Shown piece after piece: positions 48,037-58,140 of a stretch of DNA of 64,000 bases; the first letter of the stretch is position 1, and each line of letters begins with the position of its first letter. A model generated the notes under the pieces. That model was given only the letters and a program-made list of their open reading frames with translations, was not told where the DNA came from and did no database searches. The position numbers and the translations under genes were made by a program. The DNA is from Rhizobium sp. Q54 (GTDB lineage Bacteria; Pseudomonadota; Alphaproteobacteria; Micropepsales; Micropepsaceae): positions 1 through 64,000 of the forward strand of contig CAMAPL010000003.1 of NCBI GenBank assembly GCA_945860165.1, given 5' to 3'.

Positions 48037-48536
48037 GCACGAAGAAAAAGAAGCCAGCCGCCAAGTCCGCGCCCCAGCCCACGGCCAAATCATCGGGCAA
48101 GCCCGGCGTCGATGCAGGCGCCGTGCGCGAGCTGGCCAAGCTGCTGAAGGAAACCGGCCTTACCGAAATCGAGATCGAGCATAACGGCGCGCGCATCCGC
48201 GTCAGCCGTGCCAGCGGCGCCAGCGCCAGCGCCACCACCATGGCGGCTGCCCCCGCCGCAGCCGCGCCTGCCTCTGCCGCGCCGGCACCCTCTGGCCCGC
48301 CGGTGGGCGCTGTCCCCTCGCCCATGGTCGGCACCGTCTATCTGTCGCCCGAACCCGGCAAGCCACACTTCGTCGCGGTCGGCAAGACGGTAAAAGAAGG
48401 GGACACGCTGTTCATCATCGAAGCAATGAAGACCATGAACGCCATCACCGCGCCCAAGGGTGGCACCGTCAGGGAAATCAGCGTCGGCGACGGCACGCCT
48501 GTCGAGTTCGGCCAGACCCTCGCCGTCATCGTCTGA
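48033..48536 (+). CDS. accB: Acetyl-CoA carboxylase biotin carboxyl carrier protein
   Basis: 167 residues. An N-terminal helix region ([19 protein letters not shown]) is followed by an alanine/proline-rich linker and a biotinyl domain with the target lysine K133 in EAMKTMNA. It carries carboxyl groups for fatty acid synthesis. It shares one base with the accC start (TGATG). Confidence 0.96.
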   Translation: MSTKKKKPAAKSAPQPTAKSSGKPGVDAGAVRELAKLLKETGLTEIEIEHNGARIRVSRASGASASATTMAAAPAAAAPASAAPAPSGPPVGAVPSPMVGTVYLSPEPGKPHFVAVGKTVKEGDTLFIIEAMKTMNAITAPKGGTVREISVGDGTPVEFGQTLAVIV

Positions 48537-49879
48537 TGTTCGAGAAAGTCCTCATCGCCAATCGCGGCGAAATCGCCCTTCGCGTCATCCGCGCCTGCAA
48601 GGAGATGGGCATCGCCACCGTGGCGATCCACTCCACGGCGGATTCCGACGCCATGCATGTGCGCCTGGCTGATGAGAGCGTCTGTGTCGGCCCGCCTGCC
48701 GCCGCCCAGTCCTATCTCAACATTCCCGCCATCATCGCCGCCTGCGAGATCACCGGCGCAGAGGCCATCCATCCCGGCTATGGCTTCCTGTCGGAAAACG
48801 CCAAATTCGCTGACATCATCAAGGAACACGGACTGACCTTCATCGGTCCCACGCCCGATCATATCCGCATGATGGGCGACAAGATCACCGCCAAGAAGAC
48901 GGTGAGGGATCTGGGTATCCCCACCGTGCCGGGCTCAGACGGCGAAGTCAGCGACGCCGATGCCGCCCGGACGGCGGAAGAAATCGGCTACCCGGTCCTG
49001 ATCAAGGCCACGGCGGGCGGCGGCGGGCGCGGCATGAAGGTCGCCAAGAATTCCGGCGAACTGTCCTTTGCCCTCTCCCAGGCCCGCACCGAAGCCAAGG
49101 CCGCCTTCGGCAACGACACCGTCTATATGGAGAAATACCTCCAGCGCCCGCGCCATATCGAAATCCAGATCTTGGCCGACTCCCATGGCCATGTCGTGCA
49201 TCTGGGCGAGCGTGATTGTTCCCTGCAACGCCGCCACCAGAAAGTCTGGGAGGAAGCGGGCAGCCCGGCGCTAAACGCGCAGGAACGCGACGAGATCGGC
49301 GGCGTTGTCACAAAGGCGCTCACCAAGCTGGGCTATCTGGGCGCCGGCACCATAGAATTCCTCTATGAAGATGGCCGTTTCTATTTCATCGAGATGAACA
49401 CCCGCCTGCAGGTCGAGCATCCCGTCAGCGAGGCCATCACCGGCATCGATATCGTGCGCGAGCAGATTCGCATCGCCGCCGGCGCGCCTCTGGGCTTCAC
49501 CCAGAAGGACATTATCTTCGAAGGCCATGCCATCGAGTGCCGCATCAATGCGGAAAACGCCTTCACCTTCCGGCCCTCGCCCGGCACCATCACCCAGTTC
49601 CACACACCGGGCGGGTTGGGGGTACGGTTCGATTCCGCGATCTATGCAGGCTATCGTATCCCGCCCTATTACGACAGCCTAGTCGGCAAGCTGATTGTGC
49701 ATGCGCGCAATCGCAATGAATGTTTGCTACGGCTGCGCCGCGCGCTGGACGAGCTGGTGGTGGGCGGGATCGAGACCACCATTCCGCTGTTCCAGAATCT
49801 GGTGCGCGAGCCGGACATCATCAACGGCGACTATTCCATCCACTGGCTGGAGAATTATCTCGCCAAGCTGGGACACTAG
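48536..49879 (+). CDS. accC: Acetyl-CoA carboxylase biotin carboxylase subunit
   Basis: 447 residues with an ATP-grasp fold. Signatures are [61 protein letters not shown], and [16 protein letters not shown]. It carboxylates the biotin of AccB. It is the last gene of the aroQ-accB-accC operon and ends 7 bp before the SseB-like gene. Confidence 0.97.
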   Translation: MFEKVLIANRGEIALRVIRACKEMGIATVAIHSTADSDAMHVRLADESVCVGPPAAAQSYLNIPAIIAACEITGAEAIHPGYGFLSENAKFADIIKEHGLTFIGPTPDHIRMMGDKITAKKTVRDLGIPTVPGSDGEVSDADAARTAEEIGYPVLIKATAGGGGRGMKVAKNSGELSFALSQARTEAKAAFGNDTVYMEKYLQRPRHIEIQILADSHGHVVHLGERDCSLQRRHQKVWEEAGSPALNAQERDEIGGVVTKALTKLGYLGAGTIEFLYEDGRFYFIEMNTRLQVEHPVSEAITGIDIVREQIRIAAGAPLGFTQKDIIFEGHAIECRINAENAFTFRPSPGTITQFHTPGGLGVRFDSAIYAGYRIPPYYDSLVGKLIVHARNRNECLLRLRRALDELVVGGIETTIPLFQNLVREPDIINGDYSIHWLENYLAKLGH

Positions 49880-49886
49880 CGTCCCC

Positions 49887-50276
49887 ATGACGCTGCTGCC
49901 CTTCGCGGCTGAAGCTCCCATCGACCACCGCATCCTGGCCGCCCAGAATGACGATCTGTCGGGCGACGCCTTGCTGCGCGAAATCGCGGCCGCGACCCTC
50001 TATGTGCCCAGCCGGGATGACGTGCGCGAAGATGGCAGCCGCTTCCAGCCCGTCCTGATAGAGCAGGCGGGTGATACCTATGTCACGGTGTATACAGCGC
50101 GATCGCGCGTGCCTGCCGACACGGCGCCTCACCTGTTGCAGACAGCCGGCTCCCATTTCTTCCGGCGCCTGCCACAGGGCTATGGCGTTATCGTCAATCC
50201 GGGTTATGCGGCGCAGATACTGATCCCGCCCCATGGCGTCGCCGCCTTCCAGCAGGACCTGCGCAGAACGCCATAG
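49887..50276 (+). CDS. SseB-like domain protein
   Basis: 129 residues with the SseB N-terminal domain pattern: LREIAAATLYVPSRDD, a hydrophobic strand, VTVYTARSRVPAD and a C-terminal YGVIVNPGYAAQILIPP. The function of the family is poorly known (enhanced serine sensitivity/secretion-linked in other bacteria). It starts 7 bp after accC and is likely in the same transcript. It and the following DoxX gene separate accC from aat. Confidence 0.78.
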   Translation: MTLLPFAAEAPIDHRILAAQNDDLSGDALLREIAAATLYVPSRDDVREDGSRFQPVLIEQAGDTYVTVYTARSRVPADTAPHLLQTAGSHFFRRLPQGYGVIVNPGYAAQILIPPHGVAAFQQDLRRTP

Positions 50277-50318
50277 CCGCTAGAGTTCCCTCACAAACAA
50301 CAAACGGAGGGAGTCAGT

Positions 50319-50693
50319 ATGGGTTTTCTGGACAAATACGCATCCCAGATTTTGGGCATCACCCGCATCATGGCAGGCCTTTTGTTCATGGCGCATGGCA
50401 CCACCAAACACCTGAATTTTCCGCCGAGCGGAATGCATCCCCCGCTCGCTTCGCTGGGTGGCGCTGCGGGCGTCATCGAAATTATTGCCGGCGCACTGAT
50501 CGTTATTGGCTTCTATAGCCGCCCCGCCGCCTTCATCGCCTCCGGCACCATGGCCTGTGCCTATTTCATCGCCCATGCGCCGCAGAACTTCTTCCCGGTC
50601 CTCAACCGGGGTGACGCGGCCATCCTGTTCTGCTTCCTGTTCCTCTATATCGCCGCGGCCGGTCCCGGCGCCTTCTCGATCAACAAGAAGTAG
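50319..50693 (+). CDS. DoxX family membrane protein
   Basis: 124 residues with four membrane segments: ITRIMAGLLFMAHG, GVIEIIAGALIVIGF, AAFIASGTMACAYFI and AAILFCFLFLYIAA. The conserved arginine and histidine of DoxX are in RIMAGLLFMAHGTTK. Family members act in redox or stress responses, but the role here is open. A strong GGAGGG ribosome site lies at the proper distance. Confidence 0.88.
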   Translation: MGFLDKYASQILGITRIMAGLLFMAHGTTKHLNFPPSGMHPPLASLGGAAGVIEIIAGALIVIGFYSRPAAFIASGTMACAYFIAHAPQNFFPVLNRGDAAILFCFLFLYIAAAGPGAFSINKK

Positions 50694-50738
50694 CAGATCG
50701 CAAGCGCCGCATTTCGCGGCGCGACCATCAGCATCCGA

Positions 50739-50812
50739 CAGCTCTATTTCCCCTCACGGCGAAGCCGTTAGAGGGGGGCGTAGCGAAGTGTCGGCGCAGC
50801 CGACCTGAGCTG
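50739..50812. repeat. Nested hairpin element between doxX and aat
   Basis: An outer 6-bp pair CAGCTC/GAGCTG (50739-50744, 50807-50812) encloses two stems: CCCCTCACGGC-GAA-GCCGT-TA-GAGGGG (50750-50776) and GTCGGC-GCA-GCCGAC (50790-50804). This layout is that of a folded RNA or a palindromic mobile repeat rather than a terminator, as no T tract follows. A smaller hairpin GCGCCGC-ATTTC-GCGGCGC lies just upstream near 50704. Confidence 0.6.
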
Positions 50813-50839
50813 CGACAGATTGGGGTAAACAAATATCGC

Positions 50840-50866
50840 GCAGGATAGCGTGTCACGCTATCCTGC
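50840..50866. repeat. 27-nt perfect palindrome before the aat start
   Basis: GCAGGATAGCGTG-T-CACGCTATCCTGC has 13-bp perfect arms around a single T. It ends 4 bp before the aat ATG at 50871 and covers the usual ribosome-site position, so folding would block translation unless GTG at 50850, inside the repeat, is used. Confidence 0.75.
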
Positions 50867-50870
50867 CCGG

Positions 50871-51476
50871 ATGCATGGCCCCCGGCTCACGCCTGACATC
50901 CTGCTGCGCGCCTATGCCGAGGGCCTGTTCCCCATGGCGGAGCGGCGCGGCGATCCCATGCTGTACTGGGTGTCGCCGGACAAGCGCGGCATCCTTCCGC
51001 TGGATGCATTCCATGTGCCACAGCGCCTGGCCCGCACAGTGCGCGCCCGCCGCTTCACCGTCACCGCCGACCATGCCTTCGCCGATGTGATACGGGGCTG
51101 TGCTGCGCCCGGTCCCGGACGGGACGAGAGCTGGATCAATGACGAGATCCTGCGCCTCTACACCGCGCTGCATGCCGGCGGCCACGCCCACTCGATCGAA
51201 TGCTGGCAGGACGATCTGCTGGTAGGTGGGCTTTACGGGGTGCGGCTGTGCGGGGCCTTTTTCGGGGAGAGCATGTTCTCTTGCGCGCGCGATGCCAGCA
51301 AGGTCGCGCTGGTGCATCTGGTGGACGCGCTGAAGCGCGGCGGTTTTGTCCTGCTGGACACCCAGTTCATCACCGCGCATCTGACGCAGTTTGGCGCGGT
51401 GGAAATCCCGCGCGCGCACTATCTGGTTTTGTTGAATCAGGCGCTCAGCCGCGAAGCGATCTGGCCTTTATTCTGA
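50871..51476 (+). CDS. aat: Leucyl/phenylalanyl-tRNA-protein transferase
   Basis: 201 residues. Adds Leu or Phe to N-terminal Arg/Lys for ClpS/ClpAP degradation. Signatures are [57 protein letters not shown] and [23 protein letters not shown] at 50871 is taken as start; GTG at 50850 is possible. The gene sits at its usual place near accC but is separated from it by two genes and two palindromic elements. Confidence 0.94.
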   Translation: MHGPRLTPDILLRAYAEGLFPMAERRGDPMLYWVSPDKRGILPLDAFHVPQRLARTVRARRFTVTADHAFADVIRGCAAPGPGRDESWINDEILRLYTALHAGGHAHSIECWQDDLLVGGLYGVRLCGAFFGESMFSCARDASKVALVHLVDALKRGGFVLLDTQFITAHLTQFGAVEIPRAHYLVLLNQALSREAIWPLF

Positions 51477-52052
51477 CTACTGGCTGGCGCCTTCGGGCAG
51501 CACCTGGATCTGTTCATTGTCGGAGGAATCCGGCGCCCGAACCTTGACCGGAGCGGTCGACTTGTTGGCGGCGAGTTTGGCCGCATTGTTGTTGCAGCCC
51601 AGCACCCACACGTCATAGAGCGGATGCTCCACGGCGTTGAGGCCCGGGCTGGAGCCGTACATCCAGCCGGAAAAAATCTTGCGCCCGGGCTGGTCGGGAC
51701 GATGGTCCTCGATCTGCACAAAGGCCGCGGTTTCGGGCGTTTCGCTGGCGGGCGTGGAATAGCAGAAGCGCGCGGTGATGGTTAGGGTGGCGAACCTCAC
51801 CTGCTTGCCGATGGGCGCGGTGATGCTGGTGGGACGCCCCGTGATCTTGTCCAGCCCCAGCATCATCAGCGACGTGCCGCCCTGGGGCGCGATGGGCGGC
51901 TGGGCCGCTGGCGTATCAGCCCCCGGTGCATTGTTGGGCGCCGTGCTGAGCGGCGGTGGATTGGGAATGACTGTTCTGGGGGTGGAGGCGGTCTGGGCCA
52001 CCGCTGCGCCTGCGGCCATCAGAACCAGTCCCGCCAGTGCGAAACGCTTCAC
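51477..52052 (-). CDS. DUF2155 domain protein
   Basis: 191-residue secreted protein: signal peptide (residues 1-19, FALAGLVLMAAGAAVAQ), proline-rich spacer, then a conserved domain with LDKITGRPTSITAPIGKQV, FCYSTPASETPETAAFVQI, KIFSGWMYGSSPGLNAVEHPLYDVWVLGC. This family is typical of alphaproteobacteria and lies near aat and the mlaD gene; the function is not known. It overlaps mlaD by 4 bp, so the two share a transcript. Confidence 0.88.
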   Translation of the reverse strand: MKRFALAGLVLMAAGAAVAQTASTPRTVIPNPPPLSTAPNNAPGADTPAAQPPIAPQGGTSLMMLGLDKITGRPTSITAPIGKQVRFATLTITARFCYSTPASETPETAAFVQIEDHRPDQPGRKIFSGWMYGSSPGLNAVEHPLYDVWVLGCNNNAAKLAANKSTAPVKVRAPDSSDNEQIQVLPEGASQ

Positions 52053-52564
52053 GGACCACTGCCCAGCGGCGGCTGTGCGGGCTTGGGCGTCGGCGGCTGG
52101 TTGGTGGTGCTGGCGCCAGTGGCGAAGCGGCCGACCATGCTCATCAAATCGATCGAGCCCTGGACGCTTTCGAAGAACTCGCCCTTCGCCATCATCTTCT
52201 GGTCACCGCCGGGGGTGATCGAAAGATACTGGCTGCCCAGGAAACCCGAAGAGGTCACCAGCACGCTAGAATCCGAAGGAATCTTGATGTCGTCGCGGAC
52301 ATTCATATGCACCGTGACCAGATAGGTCTTGGGGTCCAGCGTCAGGTCGGCGACCGTGCCGATCTTGATCCCGGCGAGCCGCACATCGGTGCCGATCCCC
52401 AACCCGTCCACCTTGGGCAGCCGGGCGTTGAGCTCATAGCCTGACAGGCTGCCGCTGCCGGTGCGCGTATAGGTGAAGGCCAGGAAGCCAACCGCCACGG
52501 CCACGACGATGGCGCCGATGATGGTTTCGGCGATGTTGCTTTGCTGCATGACGCGGGTGCTCAT
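52049..52564 (-). CDS. mlaD: Outer membrane lipid asymmetry protein MlaD
   Basis: 171 residues. An N-terminal membrane helix (ETIIGAIVVAVAVGFLAFTYT) precedes an MCE domain (residues about 40-145) with YELNARLPKVDGLGIGTDVRLAGIKIG and SSGFLGSQYLSITPGG. MlaD forms the periplasmic hexamer of the Mla phospholipid transporter. The other mla genes are not here. It starts 3 bp after the NDUFA12 gene. Confidence 0.93.
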   Translation of the reverse strand: MSTRVMQQSNIAETIIGAIVVAVAVGFLAFTYTRTGSGSLSGYELNARLPKVDGLGIGTDVRLAGIKIGTVADLTLDPKTYLVTVHMNVRDDIKIPSDSSVLVTSSGFLGSQYLSITPGGDQKMMAKGEFFESVQGSIDLMSMVGRFATGASTTNQPPTPKPAQPPLGSGP

Positions 52565-52567
52565 AAT

Positions 52568-52933
52568 TCAGTCCGGTTTCCAGGCCTGGTAATCGCCGGT
52601 GGCGGGCGGACGAGCGCCGCCGCGCGACAGGCTGCCGCCCGGCTTGTAGGCGCCTTCGGTGCCGGTGAGATTGGGCTGGTGCGGCATCTCAAAGGACCGG
52701 GTCTTGAGAGGCGCGCGGGTGGGCGGTTCGGCATAGGTGTGGTGCAGCCAGCCATGCCAGTCAGGCGGGACGCGGCTGGCCTCGACCGTGCCGTTATAGA
52801 CGACCCAGCGGCGCAAGGCGTCCTTGTTCTGGAAGTAGCGATTACCGAAATCGTCGGTGCCCACGGGGCTTCCGGACAGCTTGGTCTGAACCCAGGTTCC
52901 AAGTGTCTGCGACTTCCACCACGAGAAAAGCAT
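52568..52933 (-). CDS. NDUFA12-family complex I accessory subunit
   Basis: About 121 residues. The motif [31 protein letters not shown] (residues about 4-35) and [27 protein letters not shown] are typical of the alphaproteobacterial homologue of the mitochondrial NDUFA12 (B17.2) subunit. ATG at 52933 begins near where the family does. An ATG at 52990 is possible, but a promoter-like TTGGCG-18-TATAGT lies between the two. Its place next to mlaD is seen in many alphaproteobacteria. Confidence 0.87.
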   Translation of the reverse strand: MLFSWWKSQTLGTWVQTKLSGSPVGTDDFGNRYFQNKDALRRWVVYNGTVEASRVPPDWHGWLHHTYAEPPTRAPLKTRSFEMPHQPNLTGTEGAYKPGGSLSRGGARPPATGDYQAWKPD

Positions 52934-52990
52934 GCCAAACCGCTGCGAGGATTCGCCCGGACTATAGGGGCTGGGCGAATTTTGCGCCAA

Positions 52991-53364
52991 TGCTGCATTG
53001 CGTGAGAGACTGGCTTTTTAGCTTATCCCCAAACCGTCCAAAGCCCTGCCCGTCCCTGTGATCAAACCACGCAAAAAATATTTCGGAGCCTTAATCCGAG
53101 GCCCGCTTGACTCGCGGCTTTTTGGCTTGGTTCCCGACCGCCACATGTTGTGATTAAGATCTCGGTAACCACTATTGGCTTGCGCTGGCCTTTTGGCCGG
53201 GTCCATACTTTGGGCCAGTTACCTCTTGTGACCACCAGATCTGGCGACGCTTTCAGACCGCAAAACCTCTCAAAAGGGGCCCTTTGCGGACGGGAAACTG
53301 CCCCCGAAACTGCCGGGTAGAGGGGGCTGGGGCCAGTCAGAACATCCAATCCGGGGTTATCGCC
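52991..53364 (+). other. Intergenic leader of nrdJ
   Basis: 374 bp between the divergent NDUFA12 and nrdJ genes. It holds TTATCCCCA (53023-53031), one base from a DnaA box, and TTGACT at 53107 without a clear -10 at 17 bp. No B12-riboswitch core (GCCACTG box) and no clear pair of NrdR boxes were found. No small gene is convincing. Confidence 0.4.
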
Positions 53365-56300
53365 ATGCGCATTCGCCGTCATTTTACGGTTGAGGGTCAC
53401 TCACCTTACGAAGGCATCGCGTTCCGCAACGCCGCCAGCGAAATCCGGAACCCCGACGGCTCGATCGTGTTCGCCCAGACCGACATCGAGGTGCCGGAAA
53501 GCTGGAGCCAGGTGGCCAGCGATGTGCTGGCGCAGAAATACTTCCGCAAGGCGGGCGTCCCCAAAGCCCTCAAGCCGGTTGCGGAGGAAGGCGTGCCGGA
53601 ATTCCTCTGGCGCCGTCAGGCAGCCAAGGACAGCAAGGAAACAACCGGCGAGAAATCCGCCAAGCAAGTGTTCGACCGTATGGCAGGCACCTGGACCTAT
53701 TGGGGCTGGAAAGGCGGCTATTTCGACGCCGAGACCGACGCCCGCACCTTCTATGACGAACTCTGCCACATGCTGGCGTCGCAGAAATGCGCGCCCAACT
53801 CGCCACAATGGTTCAACACCGGCCTGCACTGGGCCTATGGCATCGATGGTCCCGGCCAGGGCCATTACTATGTCGATCACAAGAGCGGCCGGCTGACAAA
53901 ATCCACGTCCGCCTACGAACATCCCCAGCCCCATGCCTGCTTCATCCAGAGCATCAAGGACGATCTGGTCAATGAAGGCGGCATCATGGATTTGTGGACG
54001 CGCGAAGCGCGTCTGTTCAAATACGGTTCGGGCACGGGCACCAATTTCTCGCCCCTGCGCGGCGCCGACGAACGGCTGTCGGGCGGCGGTAAATCTTCCG
54101 GCCTGATGAGCTTCCTGAAAATCGGCGACCGCGCCGCCGGCGCCATCAAGTCGGGCGGCACCACGCGCCGTGCCGCCAAAATGGTGATCGTGGATATCGA
54201 CCATCCCGATATCGAGGACTTCATCGATTGGAAAGTGATTGAAGAACAGAAGGTCGCAGCCCTGGTCGCCGGCTCCAAGCTGGCGGAACGCCATCTCAAG
54301 GCGGTGCTGAAGGCCTGCGTCAATTGCGAAGGCTCGGGCGGCGATTGCTATGATCCGCTGAAGAACCCGGCGCTGCGCCGCGAGATCAAGGCAGCCCGCA
54401 AGAGCATGATCCCCGACAATCTGATCGAGCGGGTCATCAGTTTCGCGCGCCAGGGCTTCAAGGAGGTTGACTTCCGCACTTACGACACCGACTGGGACAG
54501 CGAAGCCTACACTTCGGTGGCAGGGCAAAATTCGAACAACACGGTACGGGTCACCGACGCCTTCCTGAAGACGGTGCTGGAAGACGGCGACTGGCAGCTC
54601 ACCAATCGCGGCAACGGCAAGGCCGCCAAGACGCTCAAGGCGCGCGATCTGTGGGACAAGGTGTCCTATGCGGCCTGGGCTTGCGCCGATCCCGGCATCC
54701 AGTTCCACACCAGCATCAATGACTGGCACACCTGCCCGGCGGGCGGCGAAATCCGCGCCTCCAATCCGTGCAGCGAATACATGTTTCTGGACGATACCGC
54801 CTGCAACCTCGCCTCGCTGAACCTGATGCAGTTTCGCAAGGGCGAAGGTATCAAGACCTTCGACGTCGTAGGCTTCGAGCACGGTACGCGGCTCTGGACA
54901 ATGGTGCTGGAAATTTCGGTGCTGATGGCGCAGTTCCCCTCTAAGGAAATCGCGCAGCTGTCCTACGACTACCGCACCCTCGGCCTCGGCTTCGCCAATA
55001 TCGGCGGGTTGTTGATGAGCGCGGGCGTGCCATATGACAGCCGCGAGGGCCGCGCCATTGCAGGCGCCATTTCGGCGCTGTTGACGGGCGTTTCCTATGC
55101 CACCTCCGCCGAAATCGCGGGCAAGCTGGGCGCCTTCCCGGAATATGCCGCCAACAAGGAGGCGATGCTGCGGGTCATACGCAACCATCGCCGCGCCGCG
55201 CATGGCGAAGAAAAGGGCTATGAGAAGCTTTCCGTCCTGCCCGTGCCGCTGGACCTGAAAGCGATTTCCGACGGCGAACTGGCGTCCGCCGCCAAGCGCG
55301 CCTGGGATGACGCGCTCACCCTCGGCAAGGAACACGGCTTCCGCAACGCCCAGGCCAGCGTGATCGCGCCCACCGGCACCATCGGCCTGGTTATGGATTG
55401 CGATACCACGGGCGTCGAGCCGGACTTTGCCCTGGTCAAGTTCAAGACGCTGGCGGGCGGCGGTTATTTCAAGATCATCAATCGCTGCGTGCCCGAAGCC
55501 TTGGCCAATCTAGGCTATGGCCAAGCGGAAATCGACGCCATCGTCGCCTATGCGGTGGGCCACGGCACGCTGGAGGACTACCAGGGCCGCATCAATTACG
55601 ACGCCCTGCGCGGCAAGGGTTTCGGCGACGAACAGATCGCCGAGATCGAGGCGGCGCTGGAAGCGGCCTTCGACATCCGCTTTGTCTTCAACAAATACAC
55701 CCTCGGCACCACGTTCTGCGCCCAGGTACTGAAGCTGGACGCCGCCGCCATGGACGCGCCGGACTTCGACATGCTGAAGACCCTGGGTTTCAGCCGCGCC
55801 GATATCGACGCCGCCAACATGTATGTCTGCGGCGCCATGACCCTGGAAGGCGCGCCCTATCTGAAGGAGCAGCATCTGCCGGTGTTCGACTGCGCCAATC
55901 CCTGCGGGCGCATCGGCAAGCGCTCCCTGAGCGTGGAGGCGCATATCCGCATGATGGCGGCGGTGCAGCCCTTCATCTCTGGCGCCATCTCCAAGACCAT
56001 CAACATGTCCAACAGCGCCGCGGTGGCGGACTGCGGCGAGGCCTATATGCTGTCCTGGCGACTGGGCCTGAAGGCCAACGCCCTGTACCGCGACGGCTCC
56101 AAGCTGAGCCAGCCGCTGGCCAGTCAGGTCTTTGCCTTTGCCGACGAGGAAGAAGACGACCTGCTGCCGGAAGTCCTGCGCGCGCCCGCGCAGCAAACGG
56201 TGGTCACCGAGCGCATCGTCGAACGGGTGATCGAGAAAATCCGCAGCCATGAGCGCGAGCGCCTACCCCATCGCCGCAAGAGCTACACCCAGAAGGCCAT

Positions 56301-57066
56301 TGTCGGCGGCCACAAGGTTTATCTGCATACGGGCGAGTATGAAGACGGGCGGCTGGGCGAAATCTTCATCGACATGCACAAGGAAGGCGCCGCGTTCCGC
56401 AGCCTGATGAACAATTTCGCCATCGCCATCTCGGTCGGCCTGCAATATGGCGTGCCGCTGGAGGAGTTCGTCGAGGCCTTCACCTTCACCCGTTTTGAAC
56501 CGGCGGGCCTGGTGATCGGCAACGATTCCATCAAGAACGCCACCAGCGTACTGGACTATATCTTCCGCGAACTGGGCGTGTCCTATCTGGGCCGCACCGA
56601 TCTCGCCCATGTGGTCCCGTCATCCGACGAAGACCTGGGCCAAGGAGGCAGCGATGTCGGCACCCAAGAGGTTGCGATTTCCAAGCTGGCCTCCAGCGGG
56701 TACTTGCGTGGCCGTACCCAGATGGCGGTGGTGCGCGGCGGCGCGGCGCCCAAGATGCTGGCCGAGGACGAGCATTTCCAGCAGGGCGCCTTCGAGGCCG
56801 AAAATGACCCGGACCATGAGACGGTGGACCTGTCGGAAATCCGCGCCAGCGTCGAGGCGGTGATTACGTCGCCTGTGGGGGCGCAAGTCGCCCAACTTGA
56901 AGTCGTGATGGCCAGGCCGCGCGATACCCGCGCGGCGCGGGCGGCCGAGGCGCGGATGAAAGGCTTTGAAGGCGATAATTGCGGAGCCTGCGGCAACTTC
57001 ACCCTGGTGCGCAACGGCACCTGCATGAAGTGCAACACCTGCGGTTCGACCTCGGGCTGCTCATAG
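53365..57066 (+). CDS. nrdJ: Adenosylcobalamin-dependent ribonucleotide reductase (class II)
   Basis: 1,233 residues. Makes deoxynucleotides using B12 and so works with or without oxygen. Visible parts are the N-terminal [14 protein letters not shown] region, [45 protein letters not shown] (catalytic site cysteine-containing) and the finger/radical loop [17 protein letters not shown] zinc-binding tail [22 protein letters not shown] closes the protein. It is the only reductase gene in the window. ATG at 53365 begins [11 protein letters not shown]; no lesion across 3.7 kb. Confidence 0.96.
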   Translation: MRIRRHFTVEGHSPYEGIAFRNAASEIRNPDGSIVFAQTDIEVPESWSQVASDVLAQKYFRKAGVPKALKPVAEEGVPEFLWRRQAAKDSKETTGEKSAKQVFDRMAGTWTYWGWKGGYFDAETDARTFYDELCHMLASQKCAPNSPQWFNTGLHWAYGIDGPGQGHYYVDHKSGRLTKSTSAYEHPQPHACFIQSIKDDLVNEGGIMDLWTREARLFKYGSGTGTNFSPLRGADERLSGGGKSSGLMSFLKIGDRAAGAIKSGGTTRRAAKMVIVDIDHPDIEDFIDWKVIEEQKVAALVAGSKLAERHLKAVLKACVNCEGSGGDCYDPLKNPALRREIKAARKSMIPDNLIERVISFARQGFKEVDFRTYDTDWDSEAYTSVAGQNSNNTVRVTDAFLKTVLEDGDWQLTNRGNGKAAKTLKARDLWDKVSYAAWACADPGIQFHTSINDWHTCPAGGEIRASNPCSEYMFLDDTACNLASLNLMQFRKGEGIKTFDVVGFEHGTRLWTMVLEISVLMAQFPSKEIAQLSYDYRTLGLGFANIGGLLMSAGVPYDSREGRAIAGAISALLTGVSYATSAEIAGKLGAFPEYAANKEAMLRVIRNHRRAAHGEEKGYEKLSVLPVPLDLKAISDGELASAAKRAWDDALTLGKEHGFRNAQASVIAPTGTIGLVMDCDTTGVEPDFALVKFKTLAGGGYFKIINRCVPEALANLGYGQAEIDAIVAYAVGHGTLEDYQGRINYDALRGKGFGDEQIAEIEAALEAAFDIRFVFNKYTLGTTFCAQVLKLDAAAMDAPDFDMLKTLGFSRADIDAANMYVCGAMTLEGAPYLKEQHLPVFDCANPCGRIGKRSLSVEAHIRMMAAVQPFISGAISKTINMSNSAAVADCGEAYMLSWRLGLKANALYRDGSKLSQPLASQVFAFADEEEDDLLPEVLRAPAQQTVVTERIVERVIEKIRSHERERLPHRRKSYTQKAIVGGHKVYLHTGEYEDGRLGEIFIDMHKEGAAFRSLMNNFAIAISVGLQYGVPLEEFVEAFTFTRFEPAGLVIGNDSIKNATSVLDYIFRELGVSYLGRTDLAHVVPSSDEDLGQGGSDVGTQEVAISKLASSGYLRGRTQMAVVRGGAAPKMLAEDEHFQQGAFEAENDPDHETVDLSEIRASVEAVITSPVGAQVAQLEVVMARPRDTRAARAAEARMKGFEGDNCGACGNFTLVRNGTCMKCNTCGSTSGCS

Positions 57067-57093
57067 GTTTTCTGGCGGGGCTGTCATGAAATA

Positions 57094-57124
57094 GCGCAGG
57101 GCGCATAGGTCCTGCGCTTTTTTT
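57094..57124 (+). terminator. Terminator of nrdJ
   Basis: GCGCAGG-N10-CCTGCGC followed by seven T residues, 28 bp after the stop codon. Confidence 0.9.
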
Positions 57125-57157
57125 GGAGAAATTCGCGGCTCTGTCCGTTTTCGGTAC

Positions 57158-57355
57158 ATGGCCTATGTCCAGTCCACCGCCCTTGAGCAGCTTTCCTATG
57201 ACGAGCGGGCGCATACCTTTCGCGCCAGGTTCCTGGAATCGGGTCGTATCTATGTCTATCGGGATGTACCGCAGGAACTCTATGACGGCCTGATTTTCGC
57301 CGATTCCCTAGGCGCTTTTTTTCAACCGCTATATCGGCGATTGTTTGACGTTTGA
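57158..57355 (+). CDS. KTSC domain protein
   Basis: 65 residues. VQSTALEQLSYDERAHTFRARF, the glycine in SGRIYVYRDVP and FADSLGAFFQPLYRRLF match the small KTSC domain, which occurs alone or fused to nucleic-acid-handling proteins; its role is not established. It follows the nrdJ terminator, so it has its own promoter. Confidence 0.8.
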   Translation: MAYVQSTALEQLSYDERAHTFRARFLESGRIYVYRDVPQELYDGLIFADSLGAFFQPLYRRLFDV

Positions 57356-57367
57356 GGAAGTTCGGGC

Positions 57368-57547
57368 TTAAGGCGCCAGATGGAACCGGCAGTGACTTTC
57401 CAGCCGTTGCGCCAAGGCTTCAAGATCGCGCGCAGCGCGTTCGAATTTGTCCTAGTAGTCGGGCAAGACGGTGCGCGCCGCTTGATCCCGCAGCTCAGCC
57501 GCGAGGTTGCGCATTTGGGCCGCCTGCTCTGGCTGGACAATCTGCAT
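57368..57547 (-). pseudogene. Small helical protein gene with in-frame TAG
   Basis: The frame reads 59 residues with a TAG at 57452-57454. It starts MQIVQPEQAAQMRNLAAELRDQAARTVLPDY, then stop, and continues DKFERAARDLEALAQRLESH in the same frame to TAA at 57368. The amphipathic helical pattern runs smoothly across the stop, so the original gene was a single small protein. No function is recognised. It is convergent with the KTSC gene. Confidence 0.6.
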
Positions 57548-57640
57548 AAAGAGAAAACGCTGGCCGGCGGGACCCGTTCCCGGTTGTTCCACGCCCCGGC
57601 TTAAACCAATTGGTAACCACCTCGAGGCCAGCGTGTAGCC

Positions 57641-58055
57641 ATGCGCATGTTGCGCCACTCTTGCAACCCTACTTTTACTGGCGCTTCCGGCCCATGCCGC
57701 CGATCCGGCCGCGGTGGCGAAAATCCAGGGCGGCATTGTGGATTGTGTCGGCTGCAATCTATCAGGCGCCGATCTCAGCAACACCTGCGTCAAGGAACAC
57801 GACCTGCACGGCGCCAATTTTGACGGCGCCAACGCGACCCTGATGTGCATGTCCTTTTCCAATTTCACCAATGCCAGCTTTCGTGGCACCGAACTCAGCG
57901 GCGCCGACCTGACGGGCGCGAAGACTTCGATCACCTCATTCCTCGGTACCGACCTGCGCAAGGTGAAGGGGCTCACCCAGGGGCAGCTGGATGTGGCGTG
58001 CAGCAACGCCGCGACCCGTTTGCCACCGGGCCTGAAAATCAGCACCTGCAAGTAG
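57641..58055 (+). pseudogene. Secreted pentapeptide-repeat protein with frameshifted signal peptide
   Basis: The frame from about 57714 encodes A-D/N-L-x-x repeats (LSGADLSN, LHGANFDGANAT, LSGADLTGAK) and ends in a cysteine-bearing tail. Upstream in the same frame is a signal peptide (LATLLLLALPAHA) with no start codon, preceded by TAG. The ATG at 57641 (MRML) is in another frame; removing one C in the CGCCAC at about 57655 joins MRMLRT to LATLLLLALPAHA exactly. So a one-base insertion disrupted export, or the base is a sequence error. GTG at 57714 alone would give a cytosolic fragment. Confidence 0.7.
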
Positions 58056-58062
58056 TCACACT

Positions 58063-58132
58063 GTCATGCCCGCTAAAGCGGGCATCCAAATTCTTTTAGA
58101 CAAAGTTGGATTCCCGCTTTCGCGGGAATGAC
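58063..58132. repeat. Palindromic intergenic repeat
   Basis: Two stems ATGCCCGC-TAAA-GCGGGCAT and ATTCCCGC-TTTC-GCGGGAAT, framed by GTC on the left and GAC on the right, form a 70-bp inverted-repeat unit with a 24-bp AT-rich centre. This is the look of the small dispersed repeats widespread in bacterial genomes. It lies between the pentapeptide gene and the convergent gcvPB and may end both transcripts. Confidence 0.75.
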
Positions 58133-58140
58133 AAGAAGAC

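Noticed and set aside
53140-53180. NrdR boxes near nrdJ
   Set aside because: The word CACATGTTGTG only partly resembles a box, and no second box at about 30 bp was found.
52991-53364. Vitamin B12 riboswitch before nrdJ
   Set aside because: The conserved B12-box core was not found, and the region shows no aptamer-like pairing. Class II reductases are often not riboswitch-controlled.
53401-55335. A 644-residue open frame on the minus strand across nrdJ
   Set aside because: Antisense to a confident reductase gene, no motifs and no ribosome site.
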